This document shows positions 1 to 6,118 of a stretch of 12,262 bases of DNA, in pieces. The notes under the pieces are model-generated. The model saw only the letters and a list, made by a program, of their open reading frames with translations. It ran no database searches and had not been told where the DNA came from. The position numbers were made by a program, and so were the translations under genes. The stretch's first letter is position 1. Each line of letters begins with the position of its first letter. Source of the stretch: Desulfarculus sp. (GTDB lineage: Bacteria; Desulfobacterota; Desulfarculia; Desulfarculales; Desulfarculaceae); NCBI GenBank assembly GCA_020216805.1, contig JAIWNN010000053.1:1-12262 (forward strand), in the 5' to 3' direction.

Positions 1-873
1 TTGGAGCTTGTTCAGGCTGGCCAGGTCGCCGGTCAGCCCGGAGCGGGCCTCGTTGACCTGCCAGGCCATGGCCTCGTCGGCCGCCTGCCGGATCATTTTC
101 TGGTCCTCGGCCGAGAAGCTCTTCAGGGTGTCCTTGTTCACCGCCAGGATCAGGGGGTCGATGGTGTAGTGCCAGATGGTGATGTACTTGTGATACTGAT
201 AAATCTTGTAGGGAATGATGATGACGTTGACCGGGTTCTCCTGGCCGTCCACCGTGCCCTGCTGGAAGGCGGTCAGGGCGTCGCCCCAGTTCATCAGCAC
301 CGGGTTGGCGCCCAGGGCGGCGAAGGTGTCCTTGAAGATGGGCGAACCCACCGCGCGCACCTTCATGCCCTCCAGGTCGGCCGGGGTGACCACCGGCTTG
401 ATCCGGTTGGTCAGCTCGCGATAGCCGTTCTCGCCCCAAGCCAGGGTGACGACGTTGAACTTCTCGATCTCGGCCAGCAGCTTCTGGCCGGTCTGGCCCT
501 TTTTGACCTTGTCCAGGGCCTCGTAGCTGGGGAACAGGAACGGCAGGGAGAAGAGGTTCAGCGCGCGGATCTGGGGCGACCAGTTGATGGTGGAGCCCAG
601 GGCGAAGTCGGCCACGCCCTGCTTGAGCATCATGAATTCCTTGGTCTGGTCGTCGGCGAAGAGGCTGCCGTTGAAATAGCACTTGATGTTGATCTTGCCG
701 CCGGACTTCTCACGCACCAGGTTGGCGAACTTCTGGGCCCCGGCCCCCCAGGGCGAGGTCTCCGAGGTCCGCAGCGACATCTTGTATTCGGCCTTGTAGC
801 CCGCGGCCCAGGCCGGGATGGCCAGGGCCAGGACCAGGGCCCCGGCCGCCAGGAACGTCATGAGCTTGCGCAT
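1..873 (-). CDS. dctP: TRAP transporter solute-binding protein, DctP family (C-terminus cut by window edge)
   Basis: This is the periplasmic receptor of a tripartite ATP-independent (TRAP) transporter, which captures an organic acid and hands it to the DctQM membrane pair. The 291 residues visible begin with an export signal: a basic MRK start, a hydrophobic stretch at about residues 5-20, and a likely AWA-A cleavage site near residues 21-24. The mature part follows the DctP fold order. It includes KVRAVGSPIF at 171-180, where Arg173 aligns with the arginine that binds the substrate carboxylate in the family, then FAALGANPV and FQQGTVDGQENP near 203-214. Family members are usually about 330-340 residues, so roughly 40-50 residues lie beyond base 1. 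The ATG at 873-871 is preceded by a GGGAG/GGGTGG purine tract. Genes for DctQ and DctM are not in the window and would be expected downstream of base 1. The exact substrate cannot be read from the sequence; a monocarboxylate or dicarboxylate is likely. Confidence 0.93.
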   Translation of the reverse strand, partial: MRKLMTFLAAGALVLALAIPAWAAGYKAEYKMSLRTSETSPWGAGAQKFANLVREKSGGKINIKCYFNGSLFADDQTKEFMMLKQGVADFALGSTINWSPQIRALNLFSLPFLFPSYEALDKVKKGQTGQKLLAEIEKFNVVTLAWGENGYRELTNRIKPVVTPADLEGMKVRAVGSPIFKDTFAALGANPVLMNWGDALTAFQQGTVDGQENPVNVIIIPYKIYQYHKYITIWHYTIDPLILAVNKDTLKSFSAEDQKMIRQAADEAMAWQVNEARSGLTGDLASLNKLQ

Positions 874-904
874 GTCCACCCATCTCCCGTAAGGTTTGGC
901 TGAC

Positions 905-964
905 GCGCGGTCGGTCCCCGGCCGGACCGCGCCCCCAAGCGCGGGCCTGTCTCCCCCGGCCCGC
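905..964. repeat. Two adjacent stem-loops in the dctP/lipA divergent region
   Basis: GCGCGGTC at 905-912 pairs perfectly with GACCGCGC at 925-932. Only nine bases further on, GCGGGCC at 941-947 pairs with GGCCCGC at 958-964. Within the first stem a competing fold exists, CGGTCC (912-917) with GGACCG (924-929). Both lie in what would be the dctP 5' leader, between two divergent start codons, so they are not terminators. They may be a leader structure or operator, or chance in very GC-rich DNA. Confidence 0.4.
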
Positions 965-967
965 GGT

Positions 968-982
968 CCTATATATAACAGG
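968..982. promoter_or_regulatory. AT-rich patch, possible promoter core for dctP and/or lipA
   Basis: CCTATATATAACAGG is the only AT-rich stretch between the divergent dctP and lipA starts and contains TATATA and TATAAC on the plus strand and TATATA on the minus strand, any of which could serve as a -10 element. No good -35 hexamer is visible at 16-18 bases on either strand, so this is a position-based guess. Confidence 0.3.
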
Positions 983-1018
983 AAGCCCCCGCCCCCCACC
1001 AGTGCCCGGGCGGGAGCC

Positions 1019-1022
1019 GGAG
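1019..1022 (+). promoter_or_regulatory. Ribosome binding site deciding the lipA start
   Basis: GGAG lies six bases before the ATG at 1029. An in-frame GTG at 1002 would add nine residues but has no purine tract at a useful distance, so the ATG is preferred. Confidence 0.6.
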
Positions 1023-1028
1023 TTGGCC

Positions 1029-1916
1029 ATGGACCAGTCCCGACCCACCCCCAAACCGCCCTGGCTGCGTCGTCCCCTGCCCCCGGCCGGCTCGGTCCGA
1101 CTGGGCGGCCGCCTGGCTGAAGAGGGTCTCCACACCGTCTGCCGCGAGGCCCACTGCCCCAACCAGGGCGAGTGCCTGGGCCGGGGGGTGGCCAGCTTCC
1201 TGATCCTGGGGCCGGTCTGCACCCGGGGCTGCGCCTTCTGCGCCGTCACCTCCGGCCGCCCGGACCCGCCCGACCCGGACGAACCGCAGCGCCTGGCCCG
1301 GGCGGTGGCGGCCATGGGCCTGGGCTTCGTGGTGGTGACCTCGGTCACCCGCGACGACCTGCCCGACGGCGGGGCCGGGCATTACGCGGCGGTGGTGGCG
1401 GCCCTGGCCCGGCAGTGCCCCGGGGTGGGGGTGGAGCTGCTGGTGCCCGACTTCGGCGGCGACCCGGCGGCCCTGGCCGTGGTCCTGGCCGCCCGGCCCC
1501 AGGTCCTGGCCCACAACCTGGAAACCGTGCCCCGGCTCTATCCCCGGGCCCGGAGCGGGGCGGACTATGCCCGCTCCCTGGAGCTGCTGCGCCGGGCCAA
1601 GGCCCTGGCTCCGGCGGTGCTGACCAAGTCCGGCCTGATGCTGGGCCTGGGCGAGGAGCGGGAGGAGGTGCTGGCGGTGCTGACCGATCTGCGCGCGGCG
1701 GGCTGCGACTGCCTGACCCTGGGCCAGTATCTCGCGCCCAGCCCGGCCCACCTGCCGGTGGCGCGCCACCTGCCGCCCCAGGAGTTCGCCGAACTGGGCA
1801 CCCTGGCCCGGGAGATGGGTTTCGTCCAGGTGGCCTCGGCCCCCCTGGTGCGCAGCTCCTACCTGGCCGAGGCCGGCTACCGCGCCGCCCGGGAGACCCT
1901 GGCCGCCGACGCCTAG
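1029..1916 (+). CDS. lipA: Lipoyl synthase (radical SAM)
   Basis: LipA inserts two sulfur atoms into protein-bound octanoyl groups to make the lipoyl cofactor of 2-oxoacid dehydrogenases and the glycine cleavage H protein, in the cytoplasm. The 295-residue product has both iron-sulfur signatures of the family. Cys38, Cys43 and Cys49 (C-x4-C-x5-C, in CREAHCPNQGEC) hold the auxiliary sacrificed cluster, and Cys64, Cys68 and Cys71 (CTRGCAFC) hold the radical SAM cluster. The C-terminal RSSY motif at 275-278, which ligates the auxiliary cluster, is intact, as are VTSVTRDDLPDGG near 103-115 and LGQYLAPS near 231-238. The length is normal. No lipB, ligase or lipoylated enzyme gene is adjacent, so lipA stands alone between dctP (divergent) and the DUF362 gene (convergent). 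Confidence 0.96.
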   Translation: MDQSRPTPKPPWLRRPLPPAGSVRLGGRLAEEGLHTVCREAHCPNQGECLGRGVASFLILGPVCTRGCAFCAVTSGRPDPPDPDEPQRLARAVAAMGLGFVVVTSVTRDDLPDGGAGHYAAVVAALARQCPGVGVELLVPDFGGDPAALAVVLAARPQVLAHNLETVPRLYPRARSGADYARSLELLRRAKALAPAVLTKSGLMLGLGEEREEVLAVLTDLRAAGCDCLTLGQYLAPSPAHLPVARHLPPQEFAELGTLAREMGFVQVASAPLVRSSYLAEAGYRAARETLAADA

Positions 1917-1952
1917 GGCCGCAAAGCAGGGGTGCATGGTGCGCATCTGGCT

Positions 1953-2055
1953 GTCGTTGCGAGCGAAGCGAAGCCATCTCCCGCAGTTTAACTAATTTTT
2001 TAAGTTGGTTATAAAATTGAGAGATTGCCGCGTCGCTACGCTCCTCGCAATGACG
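1953..2055. repeat. Small inverted-repeat element with AT-rich core (REP/MITE-like)
   Basis: The left arm (1953-1980) includes GTTGCGAGCGAAGCG and ends in ATCTC. The right arm (2021-2055) is its imperfect reverse complement, starting GAGATTGC and ending CTCGCAATGACG; the right arm is seven bases longer. The 40-base core is strikingly AT-rich for this GC-rich DNA. The TTGCGAG-nAGCG-GCAATCTC style of arm is known to me as a short dispersed repeat of many environmental bacterial genomes. It has no coding capacity. Sitting between convergent genes, its transcript hairpin could also help end lipA and DUF362 transcripts. Confidence 0.75.
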
Positions 2056-2108
2056 AAAAACCCGCGGATCACTAAACCGCTGGTGGCTAGGTTTGGGTGA
2101 ACAACATC

Positions 2109-3221
2109 CTAGGCGGCGGCGACCTGGGCCTCGGCTGGCGGGGGCTGGCAGGCCCGGCGCAGGTGGCCCAGGATTTCGGCCGGCGGGGCCTGGCCGGCGA
2201 TGCGCAACTCCACCTCCGGCCAGCCGCCCCGCAGCTCCGCCGCCCGGGCCAAGACCCGGTCCTGGCTGGGAATCTCGGGCTCATACCCAACATAGCCGCG
2301 TGAGCCGGCCAGGGCGGCCAGGCCCCAGACGCGCCCCACGAAGATGCGGTTGAAAAAGCCGGGCCAGAGCCGATAGGGGTCCTTGAGGCGGATCAGCTCC
2401 GCGGCCGGGGTGTGGTGGGTTCGGCACCAGAGCAGCCAGCCCAGGGCGGCCAGATCGTGGGCCAGGATGTCTGGAGAGGCGATGACCAGGCCGGGATCGG
2501 GCGCGGCCACGTGGCCCTGGTCCGGGCCGAAGGTGGTCAGCACCCGGTGGGCCAGGCTGAGACAGAGGCGCAGCTTGTCCCGCAGGCTGGGCAGCCAGTT
2601 GATCTCCGCGATCTTGGGTTGGAAACCCTGGCCATCCTGGTGCAGGTCCCGACGGCTGTCGTCGCGCAGCCAGCCCACCGCGGCCTTGAGCCCCAGGGTG
2701 GCCCCGGCCAGGACGTGGCGGCTGACCCGGGGCAACACGATCAGGTGATCGATATCGTTAAGGATGTCTGGCAGCATCACCGCTCCCGACCAATGGCCGG
2801 GTCGCTCCAGGCTCTCGGGATGGAAGGCCCCCCAGCCGGCCTGGTCAAAGCAATGGACCTCGGCCCCGGCGGCTCGGGCCGCCGGGGCCAGGCCGTTGCG
2901 CTCCAACACCTCCAACCCCCGGCCGCGCCAAGTCTTCTGGTCCTGGTAGACATGGGCCACCCCCGGCTGGTCGCCCACCACCACCCGGCCGGCCCCCCGC
3001 GCCTTGAGCAGGCGCACCAGGGCGCTCACCGCCTCCGGCGCGGTGGTGGCGGGATAGGGGTGGGGCGAGTTGGCCGCCAATTTGAGGAAGACACTGTCCC
3101 CGGGCTGGAGCCAGGCCAGGTCGTCGACCGCCAGGGCGGCGGCGGTCACCGCCGTTTCCAGGGTCTGGGGCGGATCGTGGGGCCCCACCACGGCCAGGGC
3201 CACGGGAGCGGGGGCGGTCAT
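2109..3221 (-). CDS. DUF362 family protein
   Basis: The 370-residue product belongs to the DUF362 family, whose biochemical role is not established; many relatives carry a ferredoxin-like 4Fe-4S domain. The family pattern is visible in FLKLAANSPHPYPATT (45-60), a Rossmann-like AGRVVVGDQPGV (77-88), and LPRVSRHVLAGATLGLKAAVG (163-183, the usual 'PK-KTH-TG-T-A-KN' region). No cysteine cluster is present, so this member lacks the ferredoxin part. There is no signal peptide or clear membrane segment, so it is probably cytoplasmic. The ATG at 3221-3219 has a strong GGAGGAAA ribosome site upstream. A weak -10-like TATGCT occurs on the minus strand at 3286-3281. Its upstream region is shared with the divergent sigma-28 promoter. 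The family call is firm, the function unknown. Confidence 0.82.
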   Translation of the reverse strand: MTAPAPVALAVVGPHDPPQTLETAVTAAALAVDDLAWLQPGDSVFLKLAANSPHPYPATTAPEAVSALVRLLKARGAGRVVVGDQPGVAHVYQDQKTWRGRGLEVLERNGLAPAARAAGAEVHCFDQAGWGAFHPESLERPGHWSGAVMLPDILNDIDHLIVLPRVSRHVLAGATLGLKAAVGWLRDDSRRDLHQDGQGFQPKIAEINWLPSLRDKLRLCLSLAHRVLTTFGPDQGHVAAPDPGLVIASPDILAHDLAALGWLLWCRTHHTPAAELIRLKDPYRLWPGFFNRIFVGRVWGLAALAGSRGYVGYEPEIPSQDRVLARAAELRGGWPEVELRIAGQAPPAEILGHLRRACQPPPAEAQVAAA

Positions 3222-3334
3222 GCGGTTTCCTCCGGCGACTGGTTGGCCCCTGCGGGGGGCGCTAGTGGTTTTAACAGCTTAGCATACGTTTGCCGCCGGC
3301 GGCGAGCGGGGTTGGGCCCGGACGGACGCGACTT

Positions 3335-3364
3335 TTTGAGCCCGGCGTTAAAGTTTGGCTCAAA
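3335..3364. promoter_or_regulatory. Inverted repeat straddling the sigma-28 -35 element
   Basis: TTTGAGCC (3335-3342) is the exact reverse complement of GGCTCAAA (3357-3364). The arm centres are 22 bases apart, about two helical turns, and flank the TAAAGTTT -35 box. This is the geometry of a dimer-binding operator, but an 8-base repeat can also arise by chance. Confidence 0.35.
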
Positions 3365-3375
3365 TCGGCCGATGA
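3349..3375 (+). promoter_or_regulatory. Sigma-28 (FliA) flagellar promoter
   Basis: TAAAGTTT at 3349-3356, an 11-base spacer, then GCCGATGA at 3368-3375. This matches the enterobacterial FliA consensus TAAAGTTT-N11-GCCGATAA at all but one position with the exact spacer. Transcription would start near 3382, giving a leader of about 55 bases before the FlaG-like gene at 3436. Confidence 0.88.
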
Positions 3376-3435
3376 GACGATTGAAAGGGAGTGGTCCCCC
3401 CGAACGCCCCAACGGCGGGGACGCCAAGGTGCGGC

Positions 3436-3789
3436 ATGGAAGCTATCGCCCTGAACCTGATTCCCAGTCTGGAGCCGATCAAGGAGACCGCGCGCACCGC
3501 CCCGAGCTCGTCTCCGCGTTCCGAGACCTCCGGCAAGGTCGCCGCCATGCTATCCTCCACCGCCGACGTCTCCAGCGAGGCGGTGCAACAGGCCGCCAGC
3601 GAGCTTGCCTTGCGCCTGGGGTTGAAGGTGGAGCTGGGCCGGGACGAAAGCACGGGGCGCAACATTGTGCGCATCTTCAACCAGGAAGGCGACCGTCTCC
3701 TGCGCCAGATACCGGCCGAGACGGTTCTGCGCATGTTGGACCGTCTCAAGGCCGGGGCCGAGGAAAGCATCCTTGAACTGCAAGTCTAG
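3436..3789 (+). CDS. flaG: FlaG-like flagellar protein
   Basis: The 117-residue product resembles the FlaG family, small proteins usually encoded near flagellin or fliD and linked to filament length. Residues 1-45 are a low-complexity, Ser/Thr/Pro-rich leader. The conserved part covers about 46-112, with LGLKVELGRDESTGRNIVRI (61-80) and then LLRQIPAETVLRMLDRL (88-104), which matches the FlaG 'IRQIPPE--L' core. The ATG at 3436 has AAGGTG just upstream; a GTG at 3391 in frame would overlap its own purine tract and is less likely. A near-perfect sigma-28 promoter 60 bases upstream supports late-flagellar expression and thus the family call. No flagellin, fliD or fliS gene is nearby, which is unusual for flaG. 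Confidence 0.8.
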   Translation: MEAIALNLIPSLEPIKETARTAPSSSPRSETSGKVAAMLSSTADVSSEAVQQAASELALRLGLKVELGRDESTGRNIVRIFNQEGDRLLRQIPAETVLRMLDRLKAGAEESILELQV

Positions 3790-3813
3790 GTTGCCAATGA
3801 CGATCGGCTCCAG

Positions 3814-3896
3814 GCTGGCCCCTCGCCAGCGATTGTGATAAGCTTACAAAGTTGCAAGGGATCGCCCGCGCCGCGGTCGTGCGGGCGCGCGCCTTT
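3814..3896 (+). terminator. Two hairpins after flaG, weak terminator candidates
   Basis: GCTGGC (3814-3819) pairs with GCCAGC (3825-3830) over a five-base loop. Further on, CGCCCGC (3863-3869) pairs with GCGGGCG (3881-3887), and a TTTT run follows at 3893-3896 after a five-base gap. Neither is a textbook intrinsic terminator. If they leak, the HD-GYP gene would be read from the flaG sigma-28 promoter. Confidence 0.35.
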
Positions 3897-3911
3897 TCCT
3901 AACGGCCCCGC

Positions 3912-3916
3912 GGAGG
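3912..3916 (+). promoter_or_regulatory. Ribosome binding site deciding the HD-GYP gene start
   Basis: GGAGG lies five bases before the GTG at 3922. A GTG at 3835 in the same frame would add 29 residues but has no ribosome site and would cover the hairpins after flaG. Confidence 0.75.
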
Positions 3917-3921
3917 ACGCG

Positions 3922-5517
3922 GTGCAATCGGACGCCTTGCTTAGATCCCCCGTGCCAACCCAGCCCGAACCATTGCCCAACGGCGAGCGGCTGCGCATCC
4001 TGTTGGTGGACGACGAGTCCAACATCCGCGAGGCCCTGGCCGAATACCTGATGGCCATCAACAACCACCACGTGGTCACCGCCGGCTCCGGCGAACAGGC
4101 CCTGGCCGTCTTCGGCTGCGACGCCTTTGACTGCGCCTTCCTGGACCTGAAGATGCCCGGCATGAGCGGGGTGGAGTTGTTGGGCAAGATCAAGGCCCAG
4201 GACCCCAAGCTGCCGGTGGTGATCATGACCGGCTTCCCCAGCCTGGACGCGGCCATCGACACCATGCGCCAGGGGGCCAGCGACTTCCTGATCAAGCCCT
4301 TCAACCTGGGCCAGGTCAAGCTGACCCTGGAGCGGGTGGTGCGCGAGCACCGCCTGCTGCGCGAGAATCTGCGTCTGGCCGAGCGGGTGCGCAACCAGGA
4401 GAAAATCGAGAGCCTCAACCGCGAGCTGTCGCGCCGCATCCACCAGCAGAACACCATCCACCAGATCTCCGAGGCCGTGGATCGGCTCCAGACCTCCGAG
4501 GACATCTACCAGGGCATGACCGACCTGGCCGCCAAGCTCCTGGAGGTGAACCGGGCCGCGGTGCTGCTCCTGGACCGGTCCACCAACCATCTGCTGGTTA
4601 TCGCCGAGCACGGCTTCCCCCCGCGGGTGGTGGGCCGGGCGGCGGGCCGCCTGGGCAGCGGCGTTCCCGGCAAGGTGGCGGCCGAGGGGGAACCCATGCT
4701 GGGTCGGCCCGGCGTCGACGCCATGCTGGAGTCGGTGCTGCCCTGCCAGGGAGCCTACCTCTGCCTGCCCATCAAGATCCGGGGGGAGGTCTTCGGCGTG
4801 ATGCTGGTGGCCGACAAGATCGACGACCGTCCCATCCGGGGCGAGGACATTTTTCTGCTGCGCTTCCTGCTGGACAAGGCCGGGCTTTCCATCGAAAACA
4901 TCGCGCTCTACGAATCCATGGTCAGCAACCTGCACTCCACCCTGGGCGCGCTGGTCAACGCCATGGAGGCCAAAGACCCCTACACCCGCCAGCATAGCCG
5001 CCGAGTCACCAACCTGAGCGTGCTCAGCGCCCAGACCATGGGCCTGGACATGGGGCAGATCGAGGCCCTGCGTTTCGCGGCCTATCTCCACGACATCGGC
5101 AAGATCGGGGTCAAGGACAACGTGCTGCTCAAGGCCAGCTCCCTAAGCGAGGACGAGTACACCCAGATCAAACAGCACCCGGTGATCGGCGAGACCATCA
5201 TCCAGGCCATGGACCTGTCCTCCCAGGAGCGGGCCATCATCCGTCACCACCACGAGCATTGGAACGGCAGCGGATATCCCGACGGCCTGGCTGGCGAGAG
5301 CATTCCCCTCCTGGCCCGGGTGGTGGCGGTCTCCGACGCCTTCGACGCCATGACCACCGACCGCCCCTACCGCAAAGCCAAAAGCCAGGGCGCGGCGGTG
5401 CAGGAATTGATGCGTTTCGCCGGCACCCAGTTCGACCCCGAGGTGGTGCGGGCCTTTGTCGAGATGTTGGCCCGCTATCAGCCGGCGGCCTTGGAGACCA
5501 GAGAACAACGCCCCTAG
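3922..5517 (+). CDS. Response regulator with GAF and HD-GYP domains (cyclic-di-GMP phosphodiesterase)
   Basis: The 531-residue protein is an RpfG-like regulator. Residues 24-140 form a receiver with Asp30/Asp31, the phosphorylated Asp75 (in LDLKMPG), Thr103 and Lys125. A coiled-coil linker (about 140-185) leads to a GAF domain (about 188-330). The HD-GYP domain (about 335-520) has every catalytic element: HDIGK at 390-394, HHHEHWNGSGYP at 442-453 and SDAFDAM at 471-477. With this intact set, cyclic-di-GMP hydrolysis is expected in the cytoplasm, controlled by phosphorylation and by whatever the GAF domain senses. The GTG start at 3922 has a strong GGAGG. The PilZ gene follows after 31 bases, and the next gene is a kinase, a plausible phosphodonor. 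No cyclase (GGDEF) is in the window. Confidence 0.95.
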   Translation: MQSDALLRSPVPTQPEPLPNGERLRILLVDDESNIREALAEYLMAINNHHVVTAGSGEQALAVFGCDAFDCAFLDLKMPGMSGVELLGKIKAQDPKLPVVIMTGFPSLDAAIDTMRQGASDFLIKPFNLGQVKLTLERVVREHRLLRENLRLAERVRNQEKIESLNRELSRRIHQQNTIHQISEAVDRLQTSEDIYQGMTDLAAKLLEVNRAAVLLLDRSTNHLLVIAEHGFPPRVVGRAAGRLGSGVPGKVAAEGEPMLGRPGVDAMLESVLPCQGAYLCLPIKIRGEVFGVMLVADKIDDRPIRGEDIFLLRFLLDKAGLSIENIALYESMVSNLHSTLGALVNAMEAKDPYTRQHSRRVTNLSVLSAQTMGLDMGQIEALRFAAYLHDIGKIGVKDNVLLKASSLSEDEYTQIKQHPVIGETIIQAMDLSSQERAIIRHHHEHWNGSGYPDGLAGESIPLLARVVAVSDAFDAMTTDRPYRKAKSQGAAVQELMRFAGTQFDPEVVRAFVEMLARYQPAALETREQRP

Positions 5518-5548
5518 CGCCGTTCGCGGGGCCGAAAGGGAGAATCCG

Positions 5549-6118
5549 ATGAGCGAAACCGCGCCCAGCGAAAGGGAATTCTTCCGCGCCAAGGCCAGCT
5601 TGCGGGTTTTTTACGGTCCGGAGAGCCTGGCCGGTCGCCAGGCCATGGCCATGGATGGCGAGATGTGGTCCAACCAGACCCGGCTGGAGGCGGCCGCCCG
5701 GCAGGTCATGGAGGAGGCCGGGGTGGACGAGGCCCACCGGCCCCTGCTCAGCGTGCTGCGCTGGATGGACTTCAAGCTGGACCTGATCCTGCACCATCTG
5801 CGCCTGCGCGAGCAGCAGACCCACTTCCCCTATCAGGCCACCACCACCGATGTCTCCGGGTCCGGCATCGGGGTGGACAGCAATCAGGGAGTGACGGTGG
5901 GGCAGCAGGTGCTGCTGGCCCTCTACCTGCCGGAGAACCCTTCCCGGCCGGTCTATGCCGTGGCCGAGGTGGTGCGGGTGGCCGACCAGCAATACGGGGC
6001 CAAGGCCGCCTTCCGCTTTCTGGAGATCGCCGAGGGCGACCGAGAACGGGTGATCCGTTTCGGGTTCGACCAACAACGCCGTCTTCTGGCCCAGCGCATG
6101 ACCGAGGGCGAGGCGTGA
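5549..6118 (+). CDS. PilZ-domain protein, probable cyclic-di-GMP receptor
   Basis: This 189-residue cytoplasmic protein carries the PilZ signature DVSGSG (D/N-x-S-x-x-G) at 101-106, followed by beta-barrel-like strands to about 160. An arginine-bearing segment FFRAKASLRVFYG (11-23) sits at the N-terminus, and a helical insertion of about 50 residues (40-90, including LRWMDFKLDLILHHLRLR) separates it from the signature. In canonical PilZ proteins the RxxxR motif directly precedes the barrel, so this is a variant whose cyclic-di-GMP binding is likely but not assured. The ATG has AAAGGGAG six bases upstream. It follows the phosphodiesterase gene by 31 bases, and its stop overlaps the start of the next kinase gene, so the three are very probably one transcript. 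Confidence 0.85.
   Translation: MSETAPSEREFFRAKASLRVFYGPESLAGRQAMAMDGEMWSNQTRLEAAARQVMEEAGVDEAHRPLLSVLRWMDFKLDLILHHLRLREQQTHFPYQATTTDVSGSGIGVDSNQGVTVGQQVLLALYLPENPSRPVYAVAEVVRVADQQYGAKAAFRFLEIAEGDRERVIRFGFDQQRRLLAQRMTEGEA

Noticed and set aside
1..903. Plus-strand open frame of 300 codons over the dctP region
   Set aside because: It is the antisense of a clear DctP protein; its translation is Gly/Leu/Val/Gln-rich with no recognisable motif.
969..2014. Long open frames on both strands over lipA
   Set aside because: Their products are low-complexity Pro/Arg/Gly or Gly/Gln-rich, while the lipA frame contains all cluster motifs. They stay open only because stop codons are scarce at this GC content.
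2074..2094. AAACC/GGTTT hairpin as a terminator for DUF362 or lipA
   Set aside because: The stem is only five bases with an 11-base loop and no T-run; the neighbouring inverted-repeat element is a stronger structure.
3292..3303. Perfect palindrome GCCGCCGGCGGC
   Set aside because: Short GC-only palindromes are expected often in this DNA, and nothing around it suggests a binding site.
2412..3776. A 454-codon plus-strand frame that is longer than the DUF362 gene and runs into flaG
   Set aside because: It is antisense to a recognisable DUF362 protein and out of frame with flaG, with no domain or ribosome site.
3817..3830. Sigma-54-like GG-N10-GC spacing before the HD-GYP gene
   Set aside because: Only the GG and GC pairs fit; the TTGC half reads CAGC, and the bases are better explained by the GCTGGC/GCCAGC hairpin.
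3848..3875. Possible second sigma-28 promoter (AAAGTT then GCCCG) before the HD-GYP gene
   Set aside because: The -10 half matches poorly and the spacer is wrong, unlike the clear site at 3349.
3844..5091. A 415-codon minus-strand frame opposite the HD-GYP gene
   Set aside because: The plus frame has intact receiver, GAF and HD-GYP motifs; the minus frame shows only His/Gln/Gly-rich sequence.
5665..6114. Upstream extension of the soluble kinase frame into the PilZ gene
   Set aside because: The extension is a Pro/Ala/Gly-rich shadow of PilZ; the GTG at 6115 overlapping the PilZ stop fits better.
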